Assembly: GCF_022829445.1 (NCBI RefSeq)
Contig: NZ_JAKSXY010000047.1
Location: forward strand, 1-64,000
DNA: 64,000 nt
Reading direction: 5' to 3'
Source of the DNA: Methylobacterium sp. J-068
GTDB lineage: Bacteria; Pseudomonadota; Alphaproteobacteria; Rhizobiales; Beijerinckiaceae
Part shown: piece after piece, positions 16,426 through 25,811 of the stretch
Position numbering within the stretch: position 1 is the first letter of the stretch
How the letters are laid out: each line of letters opens with the position of its first letter
The notes under the pieces: generated by a model
The model's input: the letters and a program-made list of their open reading frames with translations, nothing else
Databases searched by the model: none
What the model was told of the DNA's origin: nothing
Translations under genes and position numbers: made by a program

Positions 16426-17838
16426 ATGTCGCCCACCGAGACGCCCGCCACCCGCACCGAGTCCGACACCTTCGGCCCGATCGAGGTTCCGGCGCATCGT
16501 TACTGGGGCGCGCAGACGCAGCGCTCGATCCAGAACTTCAAGATCGGCACCGAGCGGATGCCCGCGCCCCTCGTCCACGCGCTGGGCATGGTCAAGCAGG
16601 CGGCCGCCCTGGTGAACCAGGATCTCGGCGCCCTCGACCCGAAGGTGGCCCAGGCGGTGGCGGCCTCGGCTGCCGAGGTGGTCTCGGGCGAGCACGACCA
16701 GGAATTCCCCCTGGTGGTCTGGCAGACGGGCTCCGGCACCCAGTCGAACATGAACGCCAACGAGGTCATCGCCAGCCTCGCCAACGAGTTGCTGGGCGGC
16801 AAGCGCGGCGGCAAGTCGCCGGTCCACCCCAACGACCACGTCAATCGCGGCCAGTCCTCCAACGACGTGTTCCCGACGGCGATGCACATCGCGGTCTCGC
16901 GCGAGATCAACGACCGGCTGCTGCCGGCCCTCAAGCACCTGCACGACGCGCTCCAGGCCAAGTCCGAGGCGTTCGCCCCCATCGTCAAGATCGGCCGCAC
17001 CCACCTGCAGGATGCGACCCCGGTCTCGCTGGGCCAGGAATTCTCGGGCTACGTGGCGCAGGTGGCTCTGGGCACCGAGCGCGTGAAGGCGACGCTGCCG
17101 GGCGTGCTGGCGCTGGCGCAGGGCGGCACGGCGGTCGGCACCGGCCTCAACGCGCATCCCGAGTTCGCGGAGAAATTCGCCGCCAAGGTCGCGGAACTGA
17201 CCGGCCTGCCCTTCACCTCGGCCGCCAACAAGTTCGAGGCGCTGGCGACCCACGACGCGCTGGTGTTCACGCAGGGCGCCCTCTCGGCCCTCGCCGCCGG
17301 CCTGTTCAAGATCGCCCAGGACATCCGCCTGCTGGGCTCCGGCCCGCGCTCGGGCCTCGGCGAACTCTCGCTGCCGGAGAACGAGCCCGGCTCGTCGATC
17401 ATGCCCGGCAAGGTCAACCCGACCCAGTGCGAGGCGCTGACCATGGTCTGCGCCCAGGTGATCGGCAACGGCACCACGGTGAGCTTTGCCGGCAGCCAGG
17501 GCCATTTCGAGCTGAACGTGTTCAAGCCCGTCATCGCCAACGCGGTGCTGCAATCGATCCGCCTCATCGCGGACGCGGCGGTGAGCTTCACCGACAATTG
17601 CGTCGTCGGCATCAAGGCCAACGAGGATAAGATCGCCGACCTGATGAGCCGTTCGCTCATGCTGGTCACGGCTTTGGCCCCCTCGATCGGCTACGACAAG
17701 GCCGCCGAGATCGCCAAGACCGCGCACAAGAACGGAACCACCCTGAAGGAGGAGGCCCTGCGCCTCGGCTACGTCACGGCGGAGGAGTTCGAGCGCGTGG
17801 TGCGGCCCGAGACCATGCTGGCACCCAGCGCCGAGTAG
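16426..17838 (+). CDS. fumC: Class II fumarate hydratase FumC
   Basis: Iron-independent fumarase of the citric acid cycle, interconverting fumarate and L-malate. 470 residues, normal length. It begins with [23 protein letters not shown], contains [16 protein letters not shown] and [15 protein letters not shown] (substrate-binding), [17 protein letters not shown], and the superfamily signature [16 protein letters not shown] near residue 322. The catalytic serine of the flexible loop lies in that signature. Followed within 15 bp by the DUF4169 gene and then an RHH gene on the same strand, so likely a three-gene transcript. Confidence 0.96.
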   Translation: MSPTETPATRTESDTFGPIEVPAHRYWGAQTQRSIQNFKIGTERMPAPLVHALGMVKQAAALVNQDLGALDPKVAQAVAASAAEVVSGEHDQEFPLVVWQTGSGTQSNMNANEVIASLANELLGGKRGGKSPVHPNDHVNRGQSSNDVFPTAMHIAVSREINDRLLPALKHLHDALQAKSEAFAPIVKIGRTHLQDATPVSLGQEFSGYVAQVALGTERVKATLPGVLALAQGGTAVGTGLNAHPEFAEKFAAKVAELTGLPFTSAANKFEALATHDALVFTQGALSALAAGLFKIAQDIRLLGSGPRSGLGELSLPENEPGSSIMPGKVNPTQCEALTMVCAQVIGNGTTVSFAGSQGHFELNVFKPVIANAVLQSIRLIADAAVSFTDNCVVGIKANEDKIADLMSRSLMLVTALAPSIGYDKAAEIAKTAHKNGTTLKEEALRLGYVTAEEFERVVRPETMLAPSAE

Positions 17839-17853
17839 ACGGAGGAGACCGGC

Positions 17854-18045
17854 ATGGCGGAGATCATCAACCTGCGCCAGGCCCGCAAGGACCGGGCGCG
17901 GGTCGAGAAGGAGGCCAAGGCGGCGGACAACCGCATCGCCTTCGGCCGTCCGAAGAAGGCCAGGACGCTGGCCGAGGCCAAGAAGGCCATCGAGGTCTCG
18001 CGCCACGAGGGGCACAAGCTGGTCGGGCCGGACTCGGACGGGTGA
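17854..18045 (+). CDS. DUF4169 family small protein
   Basis: A 63-residue, strongly charged helical protein (19 Lys/Arg) beginning MAEIINLRQARKDRAR and ending in HKLVGPDSDG, matching the DUF4169 family of alphaproteobacteria. Function is unknown. A strong ribosome site (GGAGGAG) and the 15-bp distance to fumC indicate co-transcription. The composition suggests a nucleic-acid or protein binding helix. Confidence 0.8.
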   Translation: MAEIINLRQARKDRARVEKEAKAADNRIAFGRPKKARTLAEAKKAIEVSRHEGHKLVGPDSDG

Positions 18046-18103
18046 GGCGCATGCCGCGCACGCCGTCCCTCCCCCCGGCATCGGGGCGGCGTCCGGTGGC
18101 GCC

Positions 18104-18322
18104 ATGACCACGGGCGTCACCAAGCGCTCGGTGATGATCGCCGGCCACCGCACCAGCGTGTCCCTGGAAGATCCGTTCTGGGACGCGTTGCGCGAGATCG
18201 CGGCCGCGCGCGGCCAGTCCGTCCAGGCCCTGATCGGCGTCATCGATGCGGGTCGGGAGGGACAGAACCTGTCGTCAGCGATCCGCGTTTTCGTGCTGGC
18301 CACCGTCCGGACCCGGGCGTGA
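18104..18322 (+). CDS. Ribbon-helix-helix domain protein
   Basis: A 72-residue protein that fits the short RHH_4-type ribbon-helix-helix fold: a beta strand (KRSVMIAGHRTSVSLE) followed by helix 1 (PFWDALREIAAARG) and helix 2 (SVQALIGVIDAGREG). Such proteins are often dimeric DNA-binding regulators, though this alphaproteobacterial subgroup has no assigned target. It follows the DUF4169 gene by 58 bp on the same strand. Its 3' end overlaps the 3' end of the convergent AraC gene by 48 bases. Confidence 0.78.
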   Translation: MTTGVTKRSVMIAGHRTSVSLEDPFWDALREIAAARGQSVQALIGVIDAGREGQNLSSAIRVFVLATVRTRA

Positions 18323-19108
18323 TGGTCCGCGCGCGGCCGGCCTGCGGATTCCCAGAAGACTGAGCGATGCCGGGGCGCCGAAGGTCCGGCGGAAGGCATT
18401 GGCGAAGTGCGCCTGATCCGTGAAACCCGCTTCGTGGGCGGCGCGCGTGAAGTTGGCGCCCTGGACGACGGCGTCGATCGCCCGCCGCATGCGAAGCCAG
18501 CCGCGATAGCGCCGGAACGGTACGCCCACGGCCTCGCTGAACAGGTGCTGCATCCGGGACGACGACAGCGTCGCGGAGGCGGCGAGCCGTTCGGCGCTCA
18601 TCCGGGACTCCTGGCATGCGCGCAGATCCCCGATGATCCGCGCGATCCGGCCGTCGATCGGCCGATCGCTCCGCCGGTCGGCGAAGCCGGACAGATCGGC
18701 GATGGCCTCGCCAGCCCAGTTGCAGGCGTCGCGGCGCTCGAAGAGCGCGCGCAACGCAGCGACCTCGCCACCCGGTGCCACGAGAGCGCCATCGACGGAT
18801 TCCGCCGATCCCATCAGCGCGCCGAGCGCACGCCCGCCCCCATCGGGTTCGCGGTAGAGCACCCCGAGGGGATCGCCGCCGCAATCGAGTTCATGGGGCA
18901 TGCCGGCCGGCACGAAGGCCGTGCGGCAGGTGATCCAGTCCCCGGGACGGAACCGGATCCGGAACGCGCCGTACAGGCCCGCGAGGTAGACCGGCGCCCC
19001 GTGCTGATGACTGGCGTTGTAGGCGAGCGGCCCGGCGAAGAGGGTATGCGGACCCTCGACGTGCCAGATCGGTCCGAGCGGAGGGCTGAGCGCAGCACGT
19101 TCGTACAA
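18275..19108 (-). CDS. AraC family transcriptional regulator
   Basis: A 277-residue regulator with an N-terminal cupin-like sensing region (about residues 1-150, with HQHGAPVYLAGLYG and FVPAGMPHELDCGG) and a C-terminal AraC double helix-turn-helix (about 165-265). The second HTH carries the family signature AAHEAGFTDQAHFANAFRRTFG. The sensor has the layout of small-molecule-responsive AraC proteins. It is divergent from a Tat-exported metallo-hydrolase (87-bp spacer) and may control that gene; this is inference from position. Confidence 0.88.
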   Translation of the reverse strand: MYERAALSPPLGPIWHVEGPHTLFAGPLAYNASHQHGAPVYLAGLYGAFRIRFRPGDWITCRTAFVPAGMPHELDCGGDPLGVLYREPDGGGRALGALMGSAESVDGALVAPGGEVAALRALFERRDACNWAGEAIADLSGFADRRSDRPIDGRIARIIGDLRACQESRMSAERLAASATLSSSRMQHLFSEAVGVPFRRYRGWLRMRRAIDAVVQGANFTRAAHEAGFTDQAHFANAFRRTFGAPASLSLLGIRRPAARGPSRPGPDGGQHENADR

Positions 19109-19194
19109 GCGGTGTCCTCTCCCGGCGCGCTAGACCGAATCTCCCGGCCGCTAGACCATCCTGACGGAGCCGGGCCAGCCCGGAAATCCCCGTC

Positions 19195-20166
19195 ATGCGC
19201 GATCTCACCCGCCGCCATCTCAGCGCCCTCGCGGCCGCGAGCCTGATCTTTCCCGGTGCCGCTCGGGCGACGATTCCATCGGCCGACGCATCGCCCTGTC
19301 CGAAGCGAATCCGGCTCGGCGCCTTCACCGTCACCACCCTCTCCGATGCCGACGTCACCATCGATGGACCCTGGCCGATCGTCGGCGAGGATCGCGACAG
19401 ATCGGAAATGGGCGCGCTGATGCGGGAGAACCGGCTTCCGCCCGATCGTTTCAGGCCCGGCTTCACGCCGACCATCGTTCAGACCGGGCGGGAGACGGTC
19501 CTGTTCGACACCGGCAACGGCGAGGTCGGCTTCGTCCCGCGCCCCGCGGGCGGGCGGCTCGGGGGGCTGCTCGGCCGGGCCGGGCTGTCACCGGAGCGGA
19601 TCGACCTCGTCGTCCTGAGCCATTGTCACACCGACCATATCGGCGGCCTCCTCGAAGGCGGAACGCCGCTGTTTCCGAACGCCCGCTACGTGGTCGGCGC
19701 GCGGGAATTCGACTTCTGGAAAGACGAGGCCCGCCTCGCCGCGCCCCCGGACGGCAACGAATACAAATCGGCCCGGGTTTTCCGCAGCCATCTGCTTCCA
19801 CTGGCGGAGCGCATCCGCTTCGTGAACCCCGGCGACACCGTGGTGCCCGGCATCGACGCGCTGGCGGCCTTCGGCCACACGCCGGGGCACCTCGCCTTCC
19901 ATGTCGAGAGCGAGGGCCAGCGCATGCTGGTCTGGGGCGACTGCGCGCATCATGAGGTCGCGTCGCTGGCGCGCCCCGACTGGCACGCCCTGTTCGACAT
20001 GGAGAAGGCCCAGGGCGCCGCGACCCGGCGGGCGATCTACGACATGGCCGCGACCGAACGGGTCCTGATCGCCGGCTACCACACCTCGTTCCCGTCGCTC
20101 GGCTACGTCACGCGCGACGGGCTGGGCTACCGCTGGATTCCCCTGACCTACCAGCTCGATCGTTGA
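19195..20166 (+). CDS. Exported metallo-beta-lactamase fold hydrolase
   Basis: A 323-residue protein with an N-terminal twin-arginine signal (LTRRHLSALAAASLIF, ending near ARA at residue 25), so exported folded with its metals. The MBL-fold ligands are all present: HCHTDH near residue 142, GHTPGHL near 225, WGDCAHH with the bridging Asp near 246, and GYHTSFPSLGY near 295. The arrangement is that of the lactonase/quorum-quenching-like and glyoxalase-II-like branch rather than true beta-lactamases. Possible substrates are lactones or thioesters; not determinable. Divergent AraC regulator next door. Confidence 0.85.
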   Translation: MRDLTRRHLSALAAASLIFPGAARATIPSADASPCPKRIRLGAFTVTTLSDADVTIDGPWPIVGEDRDRSEMGALMRENRLPPDRFRPGFTPTIVQTGRETVLFDTGNGEVGFVPRPAGGRLGGLLGRAGLSPERIDLVVLSHCHTDHIGGLLEGGTPLFPNARYVVGAREFDFWKDEARLAAPPDGNEYKSARVFRSHLLPLAERIRFVNPGDTVVPGIDALAAFGHTPGHLAFHVESEGQRMLVWGDCAHHEVASLARPDWHALFDMEKAQGAATRRAIYDMAATERVLIAGYHTSFPSLGYVTRDGLGYRWIPLTYQLDR

Positions 20167-20173
20167 CGCGGTC

Positions 20174-21556
20174 CTACTCCGCCGCCAGCATCGTCCGCGC
20201 GGGCAGGCCCTCCAGCGCGGCCGGCTTCGGGCCGCCGGTCGCCCAGTCGAGCAGTTCCGCCGTGTGGACGATCGGGATGTTCGTCCCCTTCCCGATCTGC
20301 GTGGCGCAGCCGATATTGCCGGTGGCGATGAGGTCGGGGCGCATGCGCTCGATATTGGCGACCTTCCGGTCGCGCAGGCGATTGGCGATCTCGGGCTGGA
20401 GGATGTTGTAGGTGCCGGCCGAGCCGCAGCAGATATGGCCTTCCGGCACGTCTTTCACGGTGAAGCCCGCCGTCTTCAGGAGGGTCTTCGGCTCGGTGCG
20501 GATGCCCTGCCCGTGCTGCATCGAGCAGGCGGAGTGATAGGCGACGACGAGGTCGGTCTCGAGGATCGGCGGCATCAGGCGGATGCCGGCCATGAATTCC
20601 GTGACGTCCTTGGCGATGGCGGAGACCCGCCTCGCCTTCTCCGCATAGGCCGGCTCCTCGCGGAACATGAAGCCGTAATCCTTGATCGTCGTGCCGCAGC
20701 CCGAGGCCGTGACGAGGATGGCGTCGAGGCCCGCGCCGTCCATCTCGGCGATCCAGGCATCGATGGTGCGCCGCGCCTGGGCGTGGGACGCGTCCGCCTT
20801 GCCCATGTGGTGGGTGAGCGCGCCGCAGCAGCCCTCCCCCTTCGCCTGCACGACCTCGACGCCGTGGCGGGTGAGGAGGCGGATCGCCGCCTCGTTGAAA
20901 TCGGGCCGCAGCACGCTCTGGGCGCAGCCGCGCAGGAGCGCGACCCGGCCGGTGCGCGCGGGCGCCGCCTCGCCGTGCAGGGCGGCGCTGGCCTCCAGCG
21001 CGCGGGTCTCGGGCGGGAAGGTGCCGGGCCGGTCGGTGGGGTTGCGGTTGGGCAGTTGCGCCGGAGCGAGATCGAGCATCGCCGCGAGGCGGTTGCCGAC
21101 GCGCGGCAGGCGCGCGACCAGGGGCCGGAACGGCGCGCCGAGCTTGGCGCCCAGCAGGGCCAGCCGGAAGCGGTTCGGGTAGGGCAGCACGAAGGCCAGC
21201 ACGGCGCGCAGCAGGCGGTCGCTCAAGGGGCGCCGGTAGGTCTCCTCGATATGCGCGCGGGCATGGTCGACGAGGTGCATGTAATGCACGCCGGACGGAC
21301 AGGTCGTCATGCAGGACAGGCAGGATAGGCAGCGGTCGACGTGCTTGACCACCTCCGGCACGGCGGGCTTTCCGCCCTCCAGCATGTCCTTGATCAGGTA
21401 GATGCGCCCACGCGGGCTGTCGAGTTCGTCGCCGAGCAGCAGGTAGGTCGGGCAGGTCGCGGTGCAGAACCCGCAATGCACGCAGGTCCGCAGGATCTTT
21501 TCCGACGCGGCCATCGCCGGGTCCGCGAGCTGCGTCAGGCTGAAGTTGGTCTGCAC
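20174..21556 (-). CDS. glcF: Glycolate oxidase iron-sulfur subunit GlcF
   Basis: Iron-sulfur subunit of glycolate dehydrogenase, which passes electrons from glycolate oxidation to the quinone pool. From a GTG start at 21556 (MQTNFSLTQLADP, the usual GlcF opening) it has 460 residues. Two 4Fe-4S motifs are CVHCGFCTATCP (C25, C28, C31, C35) and CLSCLSCMTTCP (C76, C79, C82, C86). Two CCG domains follow (GCCGALTHH and ICCGSAGTYN). The longer frame upstream lacks family sequence. glcE lies 197 bp upstream on the same strand; glcD is not in the window. Confidence 0.93.
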   Translation of the reverse strand: MQTNFSLTQLADPAMAASEKILRTCVHCGFCTATCPTYLLLGDELDSPRGRIYLIKDMLEGGKPAVPEVVKHVDRCLSCLSCMTTCPSGVHYMHLVDHARAHIEETYRRPLSDRLLRAVLAFVLPYPNRFRLALLGAKLGAPFRPLVARLPRVGNRLAAMLDLAPAQLPNRNPTDRPGTFPPETRALEASAALHGEAAPARTGRVALLRGCAQSVLRPDFNEAAIRLLTRHGVEVVQAKGEGCCGALTHHMGKADASHAQARRTIDAWIAEMDGAGLDAILVTASGCGTTIKDYGFMFREEPAYAEKARRVSAIAKDVTEFMAGIRLMPPILETDLVVAYHSACSMQHGQGIRTEPKTLLKTAGFTVKDVPEGHICCGSAGTYNILQPEIANRLRDRKVANIERMRPDLIATGNIGCATQIGKGTNIPIVHTAELLDWATGGPKPAALEGLPARTMLAAE

Positions 21557-21753
21557 GGCGTGTCCTCGGGTCCACCCTCGCGCCGTGCATCGGCCCGGCG
21601 TGAGCCCGGCGCGTGTCGGCATCGTCGTTACTGCGGCGTCAGTTTAGAGACATTCGCACCGGATGCCGAGCTTTGGAACCGCTCTCAACAGCGCAGCGAC
21701 CGGCCGCCGACGCGATCGCCGGCCGGAACGAACCTCGTCCGGGGCGCGGCCCG

Positions 21754-22941
21754 TCAGATCCCCGCGTACATCCGTCCCGGATTGAACAGGCCCTTCGGGT
21801 CGTGCGCCGCCTTGATGCCCTGGGTGATCCGCGTCAGCGGGTCGGAGAGCGGCTCGAACACCGGCACGGCGGCCCGCACGGGATCGGGCGCGCGCACCAG
21901 GGTGGCGTGCCCGCCCTGCGCCCGAACCGCCGCGCGGATCGTCTCGGCGCCCGCATCCCCCCGCGCGTCGGTGGCGAGCCAGATCAGGCCGCCGCCCCAA
22001 TCGTAGAACCAGCGGGCGTCCCGCTGCGTGCCGATCGCGGCCGTGACGGCGGGCCCGTGGGTCGGCGCCGTCGCGATGCGCCAGATCGCGGCCGCCCTCG
22101 GCTCCGCGAAGGGGGCGGCATCGCGGATGCGGGCCCAGAGGTCGTCACCCGCCGCGCCCTCGACGATCTCGGGCTCGCCGAAGCGCCGGAGCAGCCGGCG
22201 CAACTCGCCGAGGCGATAGTCGATCGACTCCGAGAAGCCCTCGATCCGCATCAGGGTCCTGGCGGAAGCGCCCTCGATCCCGGCCGGCAGGTGGGCGGCA
22301 CCGGTGAGTTCGAAGGGCGAGCCGAGGGCCGCCGACAGGGCCGTGACGGCGCGGGCATCGTCGAGACCGGGAAACGCCAGGGTCGCCACCCGCTCCTGGC
22401 GCGGCAGGACCTTGAAGGTCACCTCGGTGAGGAGGCCGAGGGTGCCCCAGGAGCCGGCCATCAGCTTCACGAGGTCGAGACCCGTGACGTTCTTCATCAC
22501 CCGTCCGCCGGACTTGATCGCCTCGCCGCGCCCGTTGACGAAGCGCACGCCGATGAGGCTGTCGCGCGCCGCGCCCGCGTTGATCCGGCGCGGGCCGGAA
22601 TTGTTCACCGCCGCCACGGCGCCGAAGCTCGGCTCGCCCTGCGTGCCCATCAGGCCCCGATGATCCATCGGCTCGAAGGGCAGCATCTGCCCGCGCGCCG
22701 CGAGCAGGGCCTGGACCTCGGCGAGCGGCGTGCCCGCGCGGGCGGAGACCACCATCTCGGCGGGCTCGTAGAGGGTGATGCCGGAGAGCTTCGCGGCCGA
22801 GAGCGTCGCCTCGTCCTGGGCCGGCCGGCCGATCCCAGCCTTGGTCCCGCCGCCGACGAGCCGCAGCCGCTCGGGCGCCGCCGCCGCCGCGCGGACGATC
22901 TCGGCCGCCGCGTCCTCGTCGTGAGGCTCGTATGAAGGCAT
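21754..22941 (-). CDS. glcE: Glycolate oxidase FAD-binding subunit GlcE
   Basis: FAD-linked subunit of glycolate dehydrogenase, 395 residues from ATG 22941. The PCMH-type FAD domain is clear: RLVGGGTKAGIGRP at the N-terminus, ITLYEPAEMVVSARAGTPL, then GAVAAVNNSGPRRI and a GGRVMKNVTGLDLVKLMAGS segment as in GlcD/GlcE proteins. It closes with HDPKGLFNPGRMY, the GlcE C-terminal signature. The open frame runs on upstream to 24522, but that extension is a shadow of the flippase gene. Same strand as glcF; the 197-bp space between them is longer than usual for this operon, and the GlcD catalytic subunit must be encoded elsewhere. Confidence 0.92.
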   Translation of the reverse strand: MPSYEPHDEDAAAEIVRAAAAAPERLRLVGGGTKAGIGRPAQDEATLSAAKLSGITLYEPAEMVVSARAGTPLAEVQALLAARGQMLPFEPMDHRGLMGTQGEPSFGAVAAVNNSGPRRINAGAARDSLIGVRFVNGRGEAIKSGGRVMKNVTGLDLVKLMAGSWGTLGLLTEVTFKVLPRQERVATLAFPGLDDARAVTALSAALGSPFELTGAAHLPAGIEGASARTLMRIEGFSESIDYRLGELRRLLRRFGEPEIVEGAAGDDLWARIRDAAPFAEPRAAAIWRIATAPTHGPAVTAAIGTQRDARWFYDWGGGLIWLATDARGDAGAETIRAAVRAQGGHATLVRAPDPVRAAVPVFEPLSDPLTRITQGIKAAHDPKGLFNPGRMYAGI

Positions 22942-23042
22942 CGTTTCCTGCCCGATCCGGGATGCTCTGCGGCATCCGCGATCCTGTTCGTGAAATGATA
23001 GCTTAACGGAGGATGCGCGCGATGGCATCCGGCCGCGCGGGC

Positions 23043-24506
23043 CTATTCGGCCTCGGCTGAGGCGGGCGTCAGGCCGGGGTGGCGCGCGAAGCGGGCCTCG
23101 GCGTGCCCGCGCAGGCCCGCGATGTCGAAGAGCCAGACGAGGGCGCCGTAGACCACGATCCCGAGCGGGATGCAGAGCGCCAGGGCGCGGGCCGGATCGC
23201 CGTGCCGCAGGGGCACGAGGCAGAGCGCCATCGCCAGCGCGGCGATTCCGGCCGCGAAGATGTCCCACCACGGCAGGGACAGGCGGTCGCGTCCCGTGAG
23301 CGCGCGGAGAGCCAGGAGCAGCGTGGCGGCGGCGAGCCCCCCGGTCTGCGCGATCGCGACGCCCTCCGGACCGAGGAGCGGGGGCAGGAGCCAGAGGCCG
23401 AGACCGTTCACGCCGAGCCCGACCAGGGCGGCGGCGATCACCGGGCGGGTCCGCCGGCGGATCTGGAAGATCGGGTTGAGGGCGAAGTTCATCATCGCGA
23501 GGCAGAAGAAGCCCGGAATCATCAGCTCGGCATAGGCCGAGAACGGGCCTCGGAACGCCTCCGGCACCACCAGGGCCTGGAGCGCCGGCAGCACGGCCCA
23601 GAACCCGACGGCGCAGGGCAGCAGCAGGGCGACGACCACGCCGACATTGCGTCCGACCTGACGCTCGGCGGCCGCTCTGCCCTCCTCCTCCTCGACCCGG
23701 ACGGCGAGCTGGAACAGCAGCAGGTCGAGGGCGGTGCCGAGGGTGCCGATGCTGCGGGTGGTGACGTCTGCGGCGAGCGCGAAGTAGCCGGCCTCCGCGA
23801 GGCCGCCATGGGCCGCGATGCTGCCCCGGTTGATGAAGGGGAGGAGCTGGTAGATCGCGTTGGCGGCGATCAGCGGCAGGCCGTAGGCGACGAAGAGCCG
23901 CCAGGTCTCGCGCAGGCGAACCCGCACGCGGGGGGCGACGGGATCGCGCAAGGGTCCGCGCAGGAGCAGGATCGCGAGGGCCTGGCTCACGCCCGCGGCG
24001 GCCAGCACCCAGACCGGCTGGGGGAAGAACCAGGCGGCGCCCGCCATCATGGCGAAGGCGAGGCCGTTCTTGATCGCGACCAGCTTGAAGTAGAGCCCGC
24101 CGTCGAAACGGGCCCGGGCGAGCGCCGCGTGATAGTCGAAGATCCCGATGCCCAGCGCGGCGATCGCCGCGCCGGCCGTCATCGCGAGGCGCCCGTCGGC
24201 GCCGGGCTCGAAGGTGAGGCCGAGGCCGGCGCAGAGCAGGGCCGCGGCGAACAATGCCAGGGCGAGGATGGCATAGGCCCGGTCGAGGCCCTGGCGGATC
24301 CAGGGCTCGTCGACCCGCACGCGCGCCGAGTAGAACCGGGTCGCCGAGAGGCGCAGCCACTCGAAGAGCACGGTGTTGGCCACGATGGCGCCGGCCGTGG
24401 CGAGCGCGAACAGGCCGAAATCGGCGGGTCCCAGCAGCTTGGCGATGAGCAGGCCGAGGACGAAGTTCAGCCCGGCATTGAGGACGAAGGCAGCGATCAC
24501 GGCCAT
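23043..24506 (-). CDS. Polysaccharide biosynthesis flippase (Wzx/MOP family)
   Basis: A 487-residue membrane protein with 12-14 predicted helices and the MOP-superfamily opening FVLNAGLNFVLGLLIAKLLGPADFGLFALA, where the LGP-x-DFG turn is typical of Wzx-type lipid-linked oligosaccharide flippases. No glycosyltransferase is adjacent; it lies between glcE and corA, far from the polysaccharide locus at 42-57 kb, which has its own flippase. It may serve another glycan or act with distant genes. About 100 bp separate it from glcE. Confidence 0.82.
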   Translation of the reverse strand: MAVIAAFVLNAGLNFVLGLLIAKLLGPADFGLFALATAGAIVANTVLFEWLRLSATRFYSARVRVDEPWIRQGLDRAYAILALALFAAALLCAGLGLTFEPGADGRLAMTAGAAIAALGIGIFDYHAALARARFDGGLYFKLVAIKNGLAFAMMAGAAWFFPQPVWVLAAAGVSQALAILLLRGPLRDPVAPRVRVRLRETWRLFVAYGLPLIAANAIYQLLPFINRGSIAAHGGLAEAGYFALAADVTTRSIGTLGTALDLLLFQLAVRVEEEEGRAAAERQVGRNVGVVVALLLPCAVGFWAVLPALQALVVPEAFRGPFSAYAELMIPGFFCLAMMNFALNPIFQIRRRTRPVIAAALVGLGVNGLGLWLLPPLLGPEGVAIAQTGGLAAATLLLALRALTGRDRLSLPWWDIFAAGIAALAMALCLVPLRHGDPARALALCIPLGIVVYGALVWLFDIAGLRGHAEARFARHPGLTPASAEAE

Positions 24507-24587
24507 GGGGCGGACGAATCATCCTCGGATGCCGGCGCGAAGCGGCGCCCCCGTCTAGCGCGGGAGCGCAAACATTCCGTCAACCAG

Positions 24588-25598
24588 TCACAACCAGCCC
24601 CGAATCCGGAAGAAAACGATCGGAATGATGGCGCTGAGCGCGATCAGCGTCAGGCCGTAGGGATAACCGTAGAGCCAGTCGAGTTCCGGCATGTGCTTGA
24701 AGTTCATGCCGTACATCGAGGCGATCAGGGTCGGCGGGATGCCCACCACCGAGGCGACGGTGAGAACCCGGAAGGTGTTGTTCTGCTCGATGCTGATCAG
24801 GCCCAGCGTCGCGTCGAGGAGGAACTGAACGTTCTCCGAGAGCCGGATCTCGAATTCGTCGAGGGAGGCGATGTCGCGTCGCACCGCCTCGAAGCGCGGC
24901 ACCTGCTCCTCGCCCAGCATCTGCTCGCACTCGTTGGCCACGAAGGGCACGATGCGCTCCAGGCCGAGGAGGCTGGAGCGGATCTTGCCGAGCGCCTTTC
25001 CGCGCCGGCCGATGCCGCGCAGGATGCGGCGCAGGGCCAGGTCGCGCCGACGCGGGGTCTGGCTCGACGCGCGGGCATCCCCCGCGACCGCGCCGCTGCG
25101 GACGTCGAAGTCGAAGATCCGCGTCGAGAGCGCGTCGAGGTCGGCCCCCATGTCCTCCAGGGCGTCGGCGAGGCTGTCGACCAGTTCCTCCATCAGCAGC
25201 AGGAAGATCTCGGTGCTCGTGGTGCAGGGGCCGTCGCCGGTGTCGATCCGCTTCTTCACCTCGGCGAAGGCGTGCAGATCGTGGAAGCGCACGGTGACGA
25301 GGCGGTCCTTCGTCAGGACGAAGCCCAGGGGCTTCAGCTGCGAATCGAGCTTGTCGAACGTGATCATCGGCGAGGAGAGCGAGAATCCGCCCTTGAGGCG
25401 GCGCAGCCGGCTCGAATTCTCGACCTCGCTCAGGGCCTTTCGCGAGGGCACGCGGATGCCGGTCGACGCCTCGACGCGGTTCGCCTCCTCGGCGCTCGGA
25501 TCGTTCAGGTCGATCCACACCGCGTGCGGCGGGCAGGCGCTTTCCGGCGCGTGTGTCTCCGGCTCGACCGCACCCTGCGGTCCATGAAGCTCGATCAT
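24588..25598 (-). CDS. corA: CorA family magnesium/divalent cation transporter
   Basis: A 336-residue CorA/ZntB-type channel: a large N-terminal cytoplasmic alpha/beta domain, a long stalk helix, then two C-terminal membrane helices. The selectivity motif YGMNF lies at about residue 296 between them, followed by the acidic loop KHMPELDW and a short tail. The C-terminal end of the stalk reads NNTFRVLTVASVVGIPPTLIASMYGMN, as in all CorA pores. ATG 25598 is preferred; a start 23 codons earlier is open but less conserved. Divergent from groES with the heat-shock control region between them. Confidence 0.92.
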   Translation of the reverse strand: MIELHGPQGAVEPETHAPESACPPHAVWIDLNDPSAEEANRVEASTGIRVPSRKALSEVENSSRLRRLKGGFSLSSPMITFDKLDSQLKPLGFVLTKDRLVTVRFHDLHAFAEVKKRIDTGDGPCTTSTEIFLLLMEELVDSLADALEDMGADLDALSTRIFDFDVRSGAVAGDARASSQTPRRRDLALRRILRGIGRRGKALGKIRSSLLGLERIVPFVANECEQMLGEEQVPRFEAVRRDIASLDEFEIRLSENVQFLLDATLGLISIEQNNTFRVLTVASVVGIPPTLIASMYGMNFKHMPELDWLYGYPYGLTLIALSAIIPIVFFRIRGWL

Positions 25599-25675
25599 CC
25601 GCGAAGGACTTTCCGTGGCCACGTGAAAAGAGGGGATGATCCTGTCGCGGAACCGTCGCGGATGCATGCGACGAT

Positions 25676-25705
25676 CTTGACTCGAAAGGCCCGCGCGCCT
25701 AACTC
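25676..25705 (+). promoter_or_regulatory. Probable groESL promoter
   Basis: CTTGAC (25676-25681) and CTAACT (25699-25704) are spaced 17 bases apart, directly before the CIRCE dyad. The -35 resembles both housekeeping and heat-shock sigma-32 sites of alphaproteobacteria. Position supports it; the exact sigma factor is not decided by sequence. Confidence 0.55.
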
Positions 25706-25715
25706 GGCGCCATCG

Positions 25716-25742
25716 TTAGCACTCACCTCAAGAGAGTGCTAA
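25716..25742 (+). promoter_or_regulatory. CIRCE element (HrcA operator)
   Basis: TTAGCACTC-N9-GAGTGCTAA is a perfect match to the CIRCE consensus, 70 bp before groES. HrcA repressor binding here keeps groESL low until heat shock. hrcA itself is not in the window. Confidence 0.97.
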
Positions 25743-25811
25743 CGGCCTGGGTTGAGCGCGCTGCCGCGCCGCATCAACGCCATCCACGAATTTGAAGCAA
25801 GAGGGCAGCTC

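Noticed and set aside
21754..24522. Apparent 922-residue fusion of glcE with upstream sequence
   Set aside because: The upstream half is an out-of-frame reading of the flippase gene; glcE starts properly at 22941.
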